Positions 63,525 to 64,000 of a DNA stretch of 64,000 nt are shown here, piece by piece. The position numbers and the translations under genes are program-made. This DNA is from Ga0077527 sp964531455 (GTDB lineage: Bacteria > Pseudomonadota > Gammaproteobacteria > Burkholderiales > SG8-41). The stretch lies in the NCBI GenBank assembly GCA_964531455.1, contig CAZHFZ010000007.1, positions 28,984 through 92,983 of the forward strand, read 5' to 3'. Position 1 is the first letter of the stretch, and every line of letters starts with the position of its first letter. The notes beneath the pieces are model-generated. The model made no database searches and had not been told where the DNA came from. It saw only the letters and a list, made by a program, of their open reading frames with translations.

Positions 63525-64000
63525 GCTGCCGCCTTTTTGGTCGCTTTTTTGTCATCCAGCAGCCAGTCGTAACCGCGTGACTCAAGCTCCAGCGCAAGCG
63601 ACTTGTCGCCGGACTTGATGATGCGGCCGGCCGACATCACGTGCACATAGTCCGGCGTGATGTAGTTGAGCAGGCGCTGATAGTGCGTGACAAGCACGCA
63701 GGCATTGTCGGCGTTCAGCAGCTTGTTGACGCCGCCGGCGACCACGCGCAGTGCGTCGATGTCGAGACCGGAGTCGGTTTCATCGAGTAGCGACAGCCTC
63801 GGCTCGAGCAGCGCCATCTGCAGGATTTCATTGCGTTTCTTTTCACCGCCGGAGAAGCCGTCATTGACGCTGCGGCTCAGGAACTCGGGATTCATTTCCA
63901 GCAGCTTCATTTTCTCGCGCACCAGATCATCGAACTCCAGCGGATCGAGTTCGTCCTTGCCGCGACCGCCCTGCACCGTGTTGTAGGCGAGGCGCAGGAA
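63521..64000 (-). CDS. sufC: Fe-S assembly ATPase SufC (5' part outside window)
   Basis: The C-terminal 159 codons or so of the SufC ABC ATPase. The signature motif GFSGGEKKRNEILQMALLEP and Walker B LSLLDETDSGLDIDALRVV are visible, as is the switch histidine in VLVTHYQRLL. The Walker A region lies beyond the right edge; reading continues to the last base as FLRLAYNTVQGG. sufB presumably precedes it outside the window. Confidence 0.95.
   Translation of the reverse strand, partial: FLRLAYNTVQGGRGKDELDPLEFDDLVREKMKLLEMNPEFLSRSVNDGFSGGEKKRNEILQMALLEPRLSLLDETDSGLDIDALRVVAGGVNKLLNADNACVLVTHYQRLLNYITPDYVHVMSAGRIIKSGDKSLALELESRGYDWLLDDKKATKKAAA

Overview
The window looks like a piece of a draft, probably metagenome-assembled, betaproteobacterial chromosome, most likely Burkholderiales-like. 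Reasons: GC-rich coding sequence; five solitary Bug-type periplasmic binding proteins of the tripartite tricarboxylate transporter family, an expansion typical of Alcaligenaceae/Burkholderiaceae; and the blocks tsaB-rimI, ispD-ispF and sufCDSU-nfu-Rieske. Two 10-base N runs (29080 and 42557) are scaffold joins. I recognise no rRNA, tRNA or CRISPR array. Taxonomy is inferred from gene content only.

Layout. 1-9900: housekeeping (tsaB, rimI, a RidA-like protein, ispD/ispF, thpR), an orphan DGQHR-domain protein, and an OmpR/EnvZ-like two-component system transcribed divergently from two small exported proteins, one built of 40-residue cysteine-paired repeats. 9900-19700: a 1286-residue multi-PAS/GAF HD-GYP sensor, a folate/biopterin-type transporter followed by a Mesh1-like alarmone hydrolase, an enolase-superfamily enzyme and two Bug receptors. 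19700-24400: an ABC-F ATPase (YheS) and a cyanophycin synthetase-like protein. 24450-28600: a compact frdABCD-rquA operon, i.e. an E. coli-type quinol:fumarate reductase followed one base later by the rhodoquinone methyltransferase gene, with a near-consensus Fnr-type box upstream. 28700-36250: accessory metabolism and transport, including a gap-broken dehydrogenase, a CDF exporter, an EamA permease, a 2OG-Fe(II) dioxygenase, a cupin-rubredoxin fusion and a double rhodanese.

36400-40500 is a rearranged stretch: an orphan ribbon-helix-helix protein, an HNH nuclease, a truncated frameshifted copy of a PQQ-type sugar dehydrogenase, a Ca2+/Na+ antiporter and the intact dehydrogenase. The two dehydrogenase copies share a perfect 320-bp direct repeat flanking the antiporter. 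40500-47000 carries mfd, a hydrolase, a GNAT enzyme and prfC. 47100-53000 carries an SDR without the usual Tyr-Lys pair, a Bug receptor, an AhpD-like protein, and an H-NOX/hybrid kinase pair with an HD phosphohydrolase upstream. 53100-58300 holds a double CDGSH protein, a hydrolase, serB, a Bug receptor, a small cytochrome c operon and a YdjM-like membrane protein. The right end is a SUF iron-sulfur assembly operon (sufC-sufD-sufS-sufU-nfu-Rieske) interrupted by a long inverted repeat.

The most coherent biology is low-oxygen respiration and gas sensing: the fumarate reductase plus RquA implies rhodoquinone-dependent fumarate respiration, probably induced under anoxia, while the H-NOX/kinase pair is predicted to sense nitric oxide and the HD-GYP protein to turn over cyclic-di-GMP.
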